Positions 7,182 to 13,751 of a stretch of DNA of 32,001 nt are shown here, one piece after another. The translations under genes and the position numbers were made by a program. How positions within the stretch are numbered: the first letter of the stretch is position 1; the number at the start of each line of letters is the position of its first letter. The stretch spans positions 1 to 32,001 of the forward strand of contig JAFPZI010000082.1 in assembly GCA_017417365.1 (NCBI GenBank), in the 5' to 3' direction. Source of the stretch: Synergistaceae bacterium. GTDB taxonomy: Bacteria; Synergistota; Synergistia; Synergistales; Aminobacteriaceae. The notes under the pieces were generated by a model. It was given only the letters and a program-made list of their open reading frames with translations. It made no database searches and was not told the origin of the DNA.

Positions 7182-8624
7182 ATGCGTAAAGTTATCTCGG
7201 TGTTAGTTCTTGCGGTAATGCTCCTGTCTCTGGCTTCATGTGCGGGAGCTAATGATGTGGTGCGTTTGGGAGTTATGAGCTTCGCAAACAGGGCTAACGG
7301 GCTCTCAAACGTTCAGGTTGACGGCATAATGGATGTGTTCGTCCGTGTGCTGGCCAATTCGGATTCTCTTGCAGTGATTGAGCGGGACCGTCTAGGAGCA
7401 ATTGCCCGTGAACACAACTTGAGCATGTCGGGAGTAGTTGACCCAAACATGGCAGTATCCGTAGGACGTTTGGCGGGCTGTGAATACGTACTTCTTGGAG
7501 CAGTAACCAGGTTCAACAAGAGCACGAAAGCTTCAGGGTTCGGCGGACTGTTTGCGCAGGTGAATACTGACGTAGAAGTTACGATAGACGTTAGGGTCCT
7601 CGACACCAAGACCGGCGAAGTAGTGCTGTCAGTCTCCGAGACCGGCCGGGCGAGCAAGAAGGCATCTGCTGTGAGTATCGGTGGAGTGAAGCAGGCTGAA
7701 GACTCCGCCGGTGGGCTTGAGGACGATGCTATACAGGACGCGGTAACGAAACTTGGCCAAAGGGTGCTAGAGGCCACAGTGGGTGAGTATATGCAGGTCC
7801 TAAGCGGGGGCAGCAGTGAAATCACCCTAAGCGTCGGGGCAGTTGCAGGAGCTCACAACGGGAGCATGTACCGGGTTTACGCGGAGGGCAGTGAAGTTCT
7901 TGACATGAGGGGAAGGGTCATAGGCCGCAAGACTAAGACTATAGCAATCGTTCAGGTTACGGAAGTGCAAAACGAGTTCAGCATGGCCCGAGTGATTAAG
8001 AACGGCGGCAATCCCTCACTAATTCGGCGCGGGGACAAGATAAGCCCGATTTCCCCGAGTGAAGCTCAGTCCCTCATCAAGAAGAAGGAGATAGCTACTT
8101 CACGGCCTATGGCGAGCTCGCTTGAGGGTGGCGGAGATGTTGACAGCCGGTTAAGTGACATTGCAGGGGGCCAGACCTACGAGCCGTCAGCACCAGAACC
8201 AGAACCGGACCCGAGCTATTCCCGGTCAGTCGGAGCGTCATCGTTCGGGGATCGTCCTGCGGGGCTCGAGGACAGCTCAACGAACCCCGAGCGAGTTATC
8301 CCGACGTACAGTCTTGCTGAGGGCGAGAAGAGATCAAGAATAACCCTTCACAAGAACCTTCAGAGGGCGGGCAAGACCCGTAATGCCTACAACCGTTACG
8401 CAGAGATGTACAGGACGTATTCAGGGGACTACTTGGCGGCGTATCAGGCAGGAATGATTGCGCAGGCTCTGGGAATGAGGAGCGAGGCGGCGCAGTGGTT
8501 TGACCGTGCGTTGGCTGCGAACCCGAACTATGTTCCGGCACAGGACGCGAAGACCAGTCTTGAGTCGGGTCGTTCTGGAGGGAGGGCTCCTGCGTCGACT
8601 CGTAGGACCAAGAAGCGCAGGTAG
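7182..8624 (+). CDS. CsgG-family outer-membrane lipoprotein with C-terminal TPR
   Basis: The protein is 480 aa with AAGGAGG before ATG 7182. Residues 1-20 are a lipoprotein signal with lipobox LASC (lipidated Cys20). Residues about 27-210 match the CsgG fold: VVRLGVMSFANR, VIERDRLGAIAREH, GRLAGCEYVLLGAVTRF, then VTIDVRVLDTKTGEVVLS. In CsgG, the segment after such a GAVTRF strand and the later SxxETG region carry the membrane-inserting hairpins of a curli-type secretion pore. Here those segments are Gly/Ser-rich and may or may not insert. Residues about 385-465 look like TPR helices, and the tail is basic. CsgG family members also include non-pore lipoproteins, so the export role is inferred. 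It is the last gene before a strong terminator. Confidence 0.8.
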   Translation: MRKVISVLVLAVMLLSLASCAGANDVVRLGVMSFANRANGLSNVQVDGIMDVFVRVLANSDSLAVIERDRLGAIAREHNLSMSGVVDPNMAVSVGRLAGCEYVLLGAVTRFNKSTKASGFGGLFAQVNTDVEVTIDVRVLDTKTGEVVLSVSETGRASKKASAVSIGGVKQAEDSAGGLEDDAIQDAVTKLGQRVLEATVGEYMQVLSGGSSEITLSVGAVAGAHNGSMYRVYAEGSEVLDMRGRVIGRKTKTIAIVQVTEVQNEFSMARVIKNGGNPSLIRRGDKISPISPSEAQSLIKKKEIATSRPMASSLEGGGDVDSRLSDIAGGQTYEPSAPEPEPDPSYSRSVGASSFGDRPAGLEDSSTNPERVIPTYSLAEGEKRSRITLHKNLQRAGKTRNAYNRYAEMYRTYSGDYLAAYQAGMIAQALGMRSEAAQWFDRALAANPNYVPAQDAKTSLESGRSGGRAPASTRRTKKRR

Positions 8625-8658
8625 CAGCTTGTGTGTGTGAATTAGTGAAGAGATTTTC

Positions 8659-8697
8659 CCGGCAGTGATTCGAGAGGGTCATTGCCGGAAATTTTTT
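8659..8697 (+). terminator. Rho-independent terminator of the lectin/CsgG operon
   Basis: CCGGCAGTGA (8659-8668) pairs with TCATTGCCGG (8679-8688) with one G-T pair, a 10-nt loop and a run of six T at 8692-8697. It ends the + strand operon and also lies just past the stop of the - strand yoeB-like gene, so it could serve both. Confidence 0.85.
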
Positions 8698-8702
8698 GTC
8701 CC

Positions 8703-8969
8703 TCAGTGGTCGCCGTAGTGGCCTCCGCACTCAGTTATAGCTACTCGTTCGCTGTCGACGCTGAACACAAGTCTGTGCTTCTTGTCGATTCTGACGCTGG
8801 CTAACCCTGATAAATCATTGCTCAATCTCTCGGGCTTGCCGTACGAACACAAGTACCCGTTGCGCTGAATGTCCTTAATCAGCATGTTCACTCGCTTCAA
8901 TAAAGGCTTCTGTGTCTGTATCTCCAGATAGTCTTCCCAAGCTCCAGCTTCCCAAAATATTCCGCGCAT
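8703..8969 (-). CDS. yoeB: YoeB/Txe-family mRNA interferase toxin
   Basis: The protein is 88 aa from ATG 8969; a GTG at 8978 that overlaps the antitoxin stop would add three residues. It has the full YoeB pattern: W..DY, KR.N.LI.DI.RN, YGKPERL, LSG..S.RID..HRLVF and a C-terminal HYGDH. The catalytic set of YoeB is visible as Glu47, Arg60, His84 and Tyr85. Family members cut mRNA at the ribosomal A site. It sits directly after a RelB/DinJ-like antitoxin gene, forming an antitoxin-first operon. The partner is unusual because YoeB normally pairs with a YefM/Phd-type antitoxin. It probably belongs to a stress or plasmid-style stabilisation module. Confidence 0.9.
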   Translation of the reverse strand: MRGIFWEAGAWEDYLEIQTQKPLLKRVNMLIKDIQRNGYLCSYGKPERLSNDLSGLASVRIDKKHRLVFSVDSERVAITECGGHYGDH

Positions 8970-8974
8970 TGTTC

Positions 8975-9253
8975 TCACTCGTCATTCTCTGTCGTGTAAG
9001 GTTTTTTCTGCATGGCCTGATAACTTTTCCAGCGGCGCAGAATTTCCGCTGCCTCTCTTGGTGTGAATCCGTTGACGTCCAGCGAAGAGATCCGCACTTC
9101 CTGTTTCCTGACAGCTTGGCTCATCAGTGCACTAATCACCGTCGCCACAGGCAGCCCAATATCCTCGCACAGCTGCGCAAACTGCTTCTTCATTTTCGCA
9201 TCAATCGTGATGGTCAATTTTGCCTTCTCTGAATCCTTGACTGCTTTGCTCAT
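8975..9253 (-). CDS. RelB/DinJ-family antitoxin
   Basis: The protein is 92 aa. ATG 9253 follows an exceptionally good ribosome-binding site (GGGAGGTGAT). The N-terminal half (KLTITIDAKMKKQFAQLC and following helices) fits the ribbon-helix-helix DNA-binding fold of RelB/DinJ; the C-terminal half (DVNGFTPREAAEILRRW) is the toxin-wrapping segment. It should neutralise the YoeB-like toxin encoded next and repress their shared promoter, as is known for the family. A TATAAT-like -10 lies at 9279-9284 on this strand, 25 nt before the start, without a good -35. Confidence 0.85.
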   Translation of the reverse strand: MSKAVKDSEKAKLTITIDAKMKKQFAQLCEDIGLPVATVISALMSQAVRKQEVRISSLDVNGFTPREAAEILRRWKSYQAMQKKPYTTENDE

Positions 9254-9278
9254 GAATTATCACCTCCCTTCCCTCTGA

Positions 9279-9284
9279 ATTATA
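9279..9284 (-). promoter_or_regulatory. Candidate -10 box for the relB/yoeB-like pair
   Basis: TATAAT on the - strand lies 25 nt before the antitoxin ATG and just after a terminator T-run. No good -35 is seen at 16-18 nt, and the spacer overlaps the terminator stem. If used, this gives the pair its own short leader. Confidence 0.4.
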
Positions 9285-9291
9285 CGTCCGC

Positions 9292-9330
9292 AAAAAAGCG
9301 GAGCCCCCTCACTCACGAGAAAACTCCGCT
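9292..9330 (-). terminator. Terminator 1 of the duplicated toxin units
   Basis: On the - strand, AGCGGAG and CTCCGCT arms (9324-9330 and 9297-9303) form a perfect 7-bp stem followed by six T. The 70 bases 9292-9361 are identical to 9930-9999. It ends the proximal Gp49-type toxin unit. Confidence 0.85.
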
Positions 9331-9336
9331 CAATTC

Positions 9337-9549
9337 CTACACCGCAGCTACGGCCTCTTCAGCTTCGCCCGGTATCTCGTCAAGGTCATAAATCTCCATG
9401 CCCATATGAATCTCATTCAAGGCATCCATAGCCACACACACAGCATGAGCAATACGAGTGCACTTCTCAACTACAGCTGCTCCCTCCGGCCCTTGAGACC
9501 TCACGTACTCTTCGTATTCGTCCCAAGTATTTACGTCCTTAAGTTCCAT
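9337..9549 (-). CDS. HTH-less HigA-like partner of a Gp49-type toxin, copy A
   Basis: The protein is 70 aa, with its ATG overlapping the toxin stop (TAATG). The N-terminus (WDEYEEYVRSQGPEG) matches the linker that precedes the helix-turn-helix in HigA-type antitoxins that accompany Gp49 toxins. The expected HTH (a LSQRELA...SSVARIE type sequence) is absent. Instead a helix (ALNEIHMGMEIYDLDE) leads into an acidic tail ending EEAVAAV. It is most likely an antitoxin that binds the basic toxin but cannot bind DNA, so autoregulation would be lost. The same architecture occurs in copy B, which argues against random decay of one copy. Confidence 0.65.
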   Translation of the reverse strand: MELKDVNTWDEYEEYVRSQGPEGAAVVEKCTRIAHAVCVAMDALNEIHMGMEIYDLDEIPGEAEEAVAAV

Positions 9550-9911
9550 TACTGTTTAGACCTCCTCACGTATTCATCACGTTCTGCTTTGGCCCGCTCT
9601 ATTTCACGTCTGGGAGTCTTGTCCGTCTTCTTGCGGAAATGGTGAAGCAGAACAAACATATCATCAATATAGCAAAAGTATAGCACTCTATTATGTCCCG
9701 GCCTGAGCTCCCAAATATCCTCGTCAATATGCTTAGTGATATTCGCAGGCAGGTTAGTGCCATGTTCCATGAGCAGGTTTATCTGAGAGAAAATTTGCTC
9801 ATACTGAATACGTGCATCCTTGTTGTTGCCTGACCTTATCCGCAGAGAGTCTATAAAGTCTAACAGCTCGCTTTTACCCTTCTCGTCCTTGTAGAAATCA
9901 ATCCTGTACAC
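9549..9911 (-). CDS. Gp49/HigB-like toxin (RelE superfamily), copy A
   Basis: The protein is 120 aa from GTG 9911. It matches the phage-derived Gp49-like (DUF891) family along its length: YRIDFYKDEKGKSELLDFI, DARIQYEQIFSQINLLMEHG, HIDEDIWELRPGHNRVLYF, VLLHHFRKKTDKTP and a basic C-terminal helix with REIERAKAERDEY. Members are RelE-fold mRNA interferases, usually encoded before their antitoxin, as here. The start lies only 17 nt after the T-run of the upstream terminator, and no promoter is evident in that space. It is a diverged tandem copy of the gene at 10190-10555. Confidence 0.85.
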   Translation of the reverse strand: MYRIDFYKDEKGKSELLDFIDSLRIRSGNNKDARIQYEQIFSQINLLMEHGTNLPANITKHIDEDIWELRPGHNRVLYFCYIDDMFVLLHHFRKKTDKTPRREIERAKAERDEYVRRSKQ

Positions 9912-9928
9912 TCACGCTTCACCCCCAC

Positions 9929-9968
9929 AAAAAAAGCGGAGCCCCCTCACTCACGAGAAAACTCCGCT
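9929..9968 (-). terminator. Terminator 2 of the duplicated toxin units
   Basis: The same AGCGGAG/CTCCGCT stem as terminator 1 (arms 9962-9968 and 9935-9941), followed on the - strand by seven T. It ends the distal toxin unit and lies just before the GTG of toxin copy A. Confidence 0.85.
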
Positions 9969-9974
9969 CAATTC

Positions 9975-10193
9975 CTACACCGCAGCTACGGCCTCTTCAA
10001 CCTCTTCTGCTTCTTCTTCTTCGTCCAAGTTATACAGCTCAAGCCCCATCCCCATTTCGTTCAGGCTGTCGGAAGCAAAGACTATTGCCTTCACTATGCT
10101 GTCCAGCCTCTCCATTTCGGCCCGTGCCTCTGGACTCGTCGACTTAGCATACTCCTCGAAATCGTCCCAAGTCTGTATGTCCTCATACCTCAT
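9975..10193 (-). CDS. HTH-less HigA-like partner of a Gp49-type toxin, copy B
   Basis: The protein is 72 aa, with ATG overlapping the toxin stop (ATGA). WDDFEEYAKSTSPEA matches the conserved pre-HTH linker of HigA-type antitoxins. A helix containing DSLNEMGMGLELYNLDE follows, then a strongly acidic tail (EEEEAEEVEEAVAAV). No helix-turn-helix is encoded before the stop, and the terminator follows at once. It shares the layout of copy A but differs through much of the N-terminal part, so both copies have been kept while diverging. It probably neutralises the adjacent toxin by direct binding. Confidence 0.65.
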   Translation of the reverse strand: MRYEDIQTWDDFEEYAKSTSPEARAEMERLDSIVKAIVFASDSLNEMGMGLELYNLDEEEEAEEVEEAVAAV

Positions 10194-10555
10194 TGATTCT
10201 TATGCCTCCTCACATAATCATCACGTTCTGCTTTGGCCCGCTCTATTTCCTGACGGGGAGTCTTGTCAGTCTTCTTGCGGAAATAATGCAGCAACACAAA
10301 CATATCATCAAGCCAGCAGAAATACAATATTCTATTCTTGCCCGGCCTGAGCTCCCAAATATCTTCGTCGATATGCTTAGTATATTTTGCTGGAAGGCTT
10401 GTCCCCTTCTCACGAAGAAGTCCTATCTGTGAATAGATTTTATCATACTGTATCCGGGCATCCTTATTCGTTCCGGATGAGAGCAGAAGTCCCCTGATAA
10501 AGTCCATCAGCTCGCTTTTACCGTTCTCGTCCGTGTAGAAATCAATCCTGTACAC
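10190..10555 (-). CDS. Gp49/HigB-like toxin (RelE superfamily), copy B
   Basis: The protein is 121 aa from GTG 10555. It has the Gp49-like signature: YRIDFYTDENGKSELMDFI, DARIQYDKIYSQIGLL, HIDEDIWELRPGKNRILYF, FVLLHYFRKKTDKTP and EIERAKAERDDYVRR. Expected activity is ribosome-dependent mRNA cleavage. It begins 16 nt downstream of the terminator that closes the ompM transcription unit. Without an evident promoter of its own, expression may depend on read-through from ompM or on a promoter hidden in the terminator. It is clearly paralogous to copy A. Confidence 0.85.
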   Translation of the reverse strand: MYRIDFYTDENGKSELMDFIRGLLLSSGTNKDARIQYDKIYSQIGLLREKGTSLPAKYTKHIDEDIWELRPGKNRILYFCWLDDMFVLLHYFRKKTDKTPRQEIERAKAERDDYVRRHKNQ

Positions 10556-10571
10556 TCACGCTTCACCCCAC

Positions 10572-10610
10572 AAAAAAAGCGGAGCCCCTCATCTCTGAGA
10601 GAACTCCGCT
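10572..10610 (-). terminator. Terminator 3, downstream of ompM-like gene
   Basis: AGCGGAG/CTCCGCT arms (10604-10610 and 10578-10584) followed by seven T on the - strand. It closes the porin transcript 120 nt after its stop codon. The stem is the same as terminators 1 and 2, with a changed loop. The 119 bases between it and the porin stop contain no gene that I can see. Confidence 0.85.
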
Positions 10611-10729
10611 ATAATTCTGCGTCAATTCTTCCTGAAGTCCTTCACCGATTCCTCCGGCCTCTTCCCCCGAAGATTCATCAAAACCCGCCGAAATCTTCAG
10701 CCAAGAACCTCAAACCTTACTGCCCAAGA

Positions 10730-12328
10730 CTAGAACGTTACCTTCGTCCTGAACCTTACTACGTTATCCTGATCAGCCAATCCAGCACTACGTACGCTAT
10801 CAGGTACATCGTTCTTCACGTGGATGTAGTTCAGACCCATCGTTGTGCTGTCGTTCAGCTGGTACTGAATACCTGCACCAAACTCTGAAGGCTTCACGTC
10901 GTCAGCTCCGCCCCAGCCCTCAACCTTGTAGCCGTAGTAGAACAGGTGCGTCGCGAACTTATCCGTCCACTGCTGGCCAAGTCCAACTCTCCAGTACTTC
11001 GTGTCGTTAGCTACTGCACTACCGCCGAACGTATCCTGGTTGAATGAGCTGTAGAACAACATACCGCCGTTCATTCCTACGAAGCCCTCATCAAACTGGC
11101 CGTACTCGAGCCATACGCTGGTGAACTTCAGGAGCTCCTGCTTCAGATGAAGGATGACTGCCCAGTGGTTCGCGTCGTCCTTGTCGTCAACATCGTACCA
11201 GTGAGGATAGCCCGCTGTGTCGTAGCCGATGTACTCGGAGTTGGTCTTCTGGTGGTAGAAGATTCCCTTGAAGCTGATTGCCTCGTTGAAGTCGAAGCGA
11301 AGGCCCGCGAAAATCGTCCACATGCTGTTGTCTGCGGCACCGTGCCACCTGTTGTCGTCAGTGCTGAAGTACTTGTAGTCAGCGTTGTCGCCGATGAATG
11401 CCTGGCCGCCGATGTCAAACCCGAACTGCTCCGTGAACTGGAACGAACCGCGTGCTAACACCATCCAGTCCTTCGTTGTCCACTTGTTGGGGTGCGCAAC
11501 TGCTACATTGACTACGCCCATTCCGAAGTCCTTCGTGAGGCCTAAGCCGTCCCAAGTCCAGTCGGTAAGGATCTGGTCTCCGTCCCAGCCGCCGGTCATC
11601 GGAAGATCAATCTTGTATGCGCCTTCCCATGCCCAGTTCCAACGACCTACTGTGAGCGTGGTATCCATGAAGAACGGCATATCAACATAGAACCTGTCGA
11701 AGTATGCACCGTTTACGCGGTCGCCGTCAGAGTTTACGCGCGTTGTATTCTCATTACGAAGTCTTGCGCGGAAGAATGCTGTCCTGTCGTTGCCCTCTTC
11801 GTCGGTAACACCCGCGCTGAACGTGCGCTCGAAGAACAGTCTGGCCTCATCGAATGTGATTGAACCGTCGCCGTCACGCCCGAATGCGTCGCCTGCACCG
11901 TTTCCGCTCTGGTTCATAACATCGAGTACCAACGTTCCGTGAATGTGCCAGCCGCCGAGCCTGTCCTCAAGGACCCTGACTCTCTCGTCAAGCTCATCAA
12001 CGCGGACTCCCAGTGCCTCAAGCTCGTCCTTGAACTCAACAACGAGTCTCTTCAGCATCTCTACGTCCTGCTTGCTGGCCTTCGTCATGTCAACAACTGC
12101 GAGTGCTCTGGCAAGTGCTGAAGCCATCTCGTAACGCGTCGTCTGCTGCTGGCCCTTGTACGTACCATCAGGGAATCCTGACAGAATGCCGTGTGCCGCT
12201 AACTGGCCGATTGCATCATATGCCCAGTGATTCATCGGAACGTCCATAAACGGGTTGGTTGCCGAGAATGCCGGGGCCGAAAGTGCTGCTACTGCTACTA
12301 CAGCTAATACTAATGCTAATTTCTTCAT
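10730..12328 (-). CDS. SLH-domain outer-membrane porin, OmpM-like
   Basis: The protein is 532 aa. Signal peptide about 1-22 (ending PAFSA), then one SLH domain (about 26-82, with FMDVPMNHWAYDAIGQL and GFPDGTYKG). A predicted coiled coil (about 85-128, DELEALGVRVDELDERVRVL) is followed by a beta-barrel rich in aromatic strands ending in KVTF with terminal Phe. In Negativicutes and Synergistota such proteins tether the outer membrane to peptidoglycan through the SLH domain and act as abundant porins. GGGGG lies before the ATG. The gene has a long untranslated leader and a strong terminator, as expected for a highly expressed envelope protein. Barrel strand count was not determined. Confidence 0.92.
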   Translation of the reverse strand: MKKLALVLAVVAVAALSAPAFSATNPFMDVPMNHWAYDAIGQLAAHGILSGFPDGTYKGQQQTTRYEMASALARALAVVDMTKASKQDVEMLKRLVVEFKDELEALGVRVDELDERVRVLEDRLGGWHIHGTLVLDVMNQSGNGAGDAFGRDGDGSITFDEARLFFERTFSAGVTDEEGNDRTAFFRARLRNENTTRVNSDGDRVNGAYFDRFYVDMPFFMDTTLTVGRWNWAWEGAYKIDLPMTGGWDGDQILTDWTWDGLGLTKDFGMGVVNVAVAHPNKWTTKDWMVLARGSFQFTEQFGFDIGGQAFIGDNADYKYFSTDDNRWHGAADNSMWTIFAGLRFDFNEAISFKGIFYHQKTNSEYIGYDTAGYPHWYDVDDKDDANHWAVILHLKQELLKFTSVWLEYGQFDEGFVGMNGGMLFYSSFNQDTFGGSAVANDTKYWRVGLGQQWTDKFATHLFYYGYKVEGWGGADDVKPSEFGAGIQYQLNDSTTMGLNYIHVKNDVPDSVRSAGLADQDNVVRFRTKVTF

Positions 12329-12701
12329 TGTAAAATTAACCCCCTTATGAAATTGTCAAACAACTATCGCCTTTACGCACTCAGTCTTTCTATTGCCCTG
12401 AGCCTGCGGGGGTTCGGAAAGTTACCTTGTTTCCTTTCTGTCCCTCTGACAGTTTGTGAGGCTAATATCCGACCTCCTGCGCCCTCCGCCCTGAACTCTT
12501 CCGTAATGCCTGAACGGGGATTCTTGCACCTCATTTCTTCGGCCTCTGGTTAGTAAGTTCTGCGTCGGTTTGACGATATTTCGCTACGTAATTTCCGTAG
12601 GACGGTGCGTATAATACACCAGAATTACGAAATCTGAAATCAGTAGTTTTGCGTATAAAGTTTTGTGGACAACTTGACGATCGGGACTCGCTGCAGCCGG
12701 T
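12329..12701. other. Gene-free stretch: leader of ompM-like gene plus 3' flank of the ACT gene
   Basis: No convincing coding frame is seen in these 373 bases. A candidate promoter at 12611-12639 would give ompM an untranslated leader of about 280 nt. A small inverted repeat (CTACG...CGTAG) lies near 12583-12600. I do not recognise any known riboswitch class. A short open frame on the + strand (12347-12553) has no ribosome-binding site and looks spurious. Confidence 0.5.
12611..12639 (-). promoter_or_regulatory. Candidate sigma-70 promoter for the ompM-like gene
   Basis: On the - strand TTTCAG (12634-12639) and TATTAT (12611-12616) are separated by 17 nt. The -10 is good and the -35 is weak. 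It lies about 280 nt before the ATG. Confidence 0.4.
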
Positions 12702-13157
12702 CTATTCCCCGAAGGCTCTCTTCAGGGTTGCGAGGCCCTCCTGAGCTTTGGTCTTGCTGACGATACATATCGCGCTCTCCTGCGTTGAGTTGATGATCTC
12801 GATGTTGACCTTCACGGAGGCCAGAGCAGCGAAGATTTTCGCCAACGTTCCAGCGGAGTCGCCGGGGGAGTCCAGTTTCACGACGAGTGCAGCTATCTCG
12901 GTCATGAATGAGACCCCTTGACCGCCGACACGTTCGGAGAGTTCCCGGCAGATTGTGATAACGTCGTCGAGTCTGTCCCTGCCGATCAAGAACGACAAGT
13001 CGGACCGTCCTCCGCGCATAGTGTTCTGAGTTGCCATGCTGATGCTTACGGAATGGCTGGAGAGGGTGCTGAAGATTTCCGCAGCTATGCCTGGTACGTT
13101 TGGGAGGCCGAGAAAGACCACGTGAACGCATTCGTCGTTGAAAGTTATTCTGCTCAT
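12702..13157 (-). CDS. Stand-alone double ACT-domain protein (aspartokinase regulatory-like)
   Basis: The protein is 151 aa. ATG 13157 is preferred because AAGGAG lies 8 nt upstream; the open frame extends further but without a better site. Two ACT domains are visible. Residues about 10-75 have LGLPNVPGIAAEIFSTL and SISMATQN, and residues about 88-148 have LDSPGDSAGTLAKIFAAL, then VNIEIINSTQESAICIV. Both closely follow the tandem ACT pair at the C-terminus of aspartate kinases, where they bind lysine or threonine. No kinase domain is present here. It may be a free amino-acid sensor acting on a partner enzyme. It is divergent from the antiporter operon. Confidence 0.8.
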   Translation of the reverse strand: MSRITFNDECVHVVFLGLPNVPGIAAEIFSTLSSHSVSISMATQNTMRGGRSDLSFLIGRDRLDDVITICRELSERVGGQGVSFMTEIAALVVKLDSPGDSAGTLAKIFAALASVKVNIEIINSTQESAICIVSKTKAQEGLATLKRAFGE

Positions 13158-13210
13158 GAAAATATGCTCCTTGCTAAGAATATATGACTGGCAAATTTTA
13201 CAATGCCTTA

Positions 13211-13219
13211 TGCTAAAAT
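13211..13219 (+). promoter_or_regulatory. Candidate extended -10 promoter for the antiporter operon
   Basis: TGCTAAAAT is an extended -10 (TGn plus TAAAAT) about 56 nt before the first antiporter gene. No good -35 is seen, which is usual for extended -10 promoters. The overlapping near-palindrome GCTAAAATTTAAGC (13212-13225) could be an operator in this divergent region. Confidence 0.4.
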
Positions 13220-13274
13220 TTAAGCCGTCTTTCAATCCAGCAGGTTAATTCATTATTGCAGAGGAGGTAATATT

Positions 13275-13751
13275 TTGAGCCTCGTATATTTTGTGTTATG
13301 GGTAATCTTCAACGGCAGGGTTACTGCTGAGATAGTCATTGCCGGAGCAGTAATTTCGCTTGGCCTTGACCTGTTCGTGAAACGCTGTCTGCACATCAGG
13401 TTCACGGGAGCAAATTTCTTGAGGTGCGTTAAGCTGCTGCCTGATGCTGTGTTCTATGGTGTAGTGCTTCTTGTGGAGATAGTGCGGGCCAATGCGGCAA
13501 TAACGAGGTTGGTGCTCGCCCCGAGAATTGAGGTTGAGCCGTGCCTAGTGAAGTTCAGGACACAACTTAAGACTAATGCAGCAAGAGTAGCCCTCGCAAA
13601 CTCAATCACTCTGACTCCCGGGACAATCACCGTGTCTCTTGAGGGAGATGAACTTCTTGTGCATGCCCTGAATCGTGAGATAGCTGCCGGGCTTGAGGGG
13701 AGCATATTCGAGAGACTATTAGCCAGAATGGAGAGGATAGCTGATGCCTGA
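13275..13751 (+). CDS. mnhE: Mrp-type Na+/H+ antiporter subunit E (MnhE/MbhA-like)
   Basis: The protein is 158 aa from TTG 13275 with GAGGAGG 7 nt or so upstream. Two hydrophobic N-terminal segments (LVYFVLWVIFNGRV and EIVIAGAVISLGLDLFV) are followed by a third (LPDAVFYGVVLLVEIVRAN). The cytoplasmic half has the subunit E signature LANSITLTPGTITV and a VHALN element. Subunit E is a membrane-embedded part of the Mrp complex, needed for assembly and cation exchange. It is the first gene of the operon and overlaps the next by 8 bp. Length is normal for the family. Confidence 0.92.
   Translation: MSLVYFVLWVIFNGRVTAEIVIAGAVISLGLDLFVKRCLHIRFTGANFLRCVKLLPDAVFYGVVLLVEIVRANAAITRLVLAPRIEVEPCLVKFRTQLKTNAARVALANSITLTPGTITVSLEGDELLVHALNREIAAGLEGSIFERLLARMERIADA

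Larger units (their letters stand above)
9292..10610 (-). repeat. Tandem duplication of toxin-partner-terminator units
   Basis: Unit A (9292-9911) and unit B (9929-10555) have the same order: toxin, HTH-less partner, terminator. The 70 bases 9292-9361 recur exactly at 9930-9999. The short stretch before each toxin (GGGGTGAAGCGTGAGTG) and the first toxin codons are also the same. A third, similar terminator copy at 10572-10610 borders unit B. The arrangement fits unequal recombination between terminator copies. Confidence 0.8.

Noticed and set aside
8975-9278. Open frames on the + strand across the antitoxin gene
   Set aside because: They are antisense shadows; the - strand antitoxin has a near-perfect ribosome-binding site and RelB features.
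9292-10610. CRISPR-like repeats
   Set aside because: The three repeated hairpins are about 640 bp apart, each followed by a T-run; they are terminators of duplicated units, and no cas genes are present.
12347-12553. A 68-codon open frame on the + strand upstream of ompM
   Set aside because: It has no ribosome-binding site, no coding-like composition and lies antisense to the probable ompM leader.
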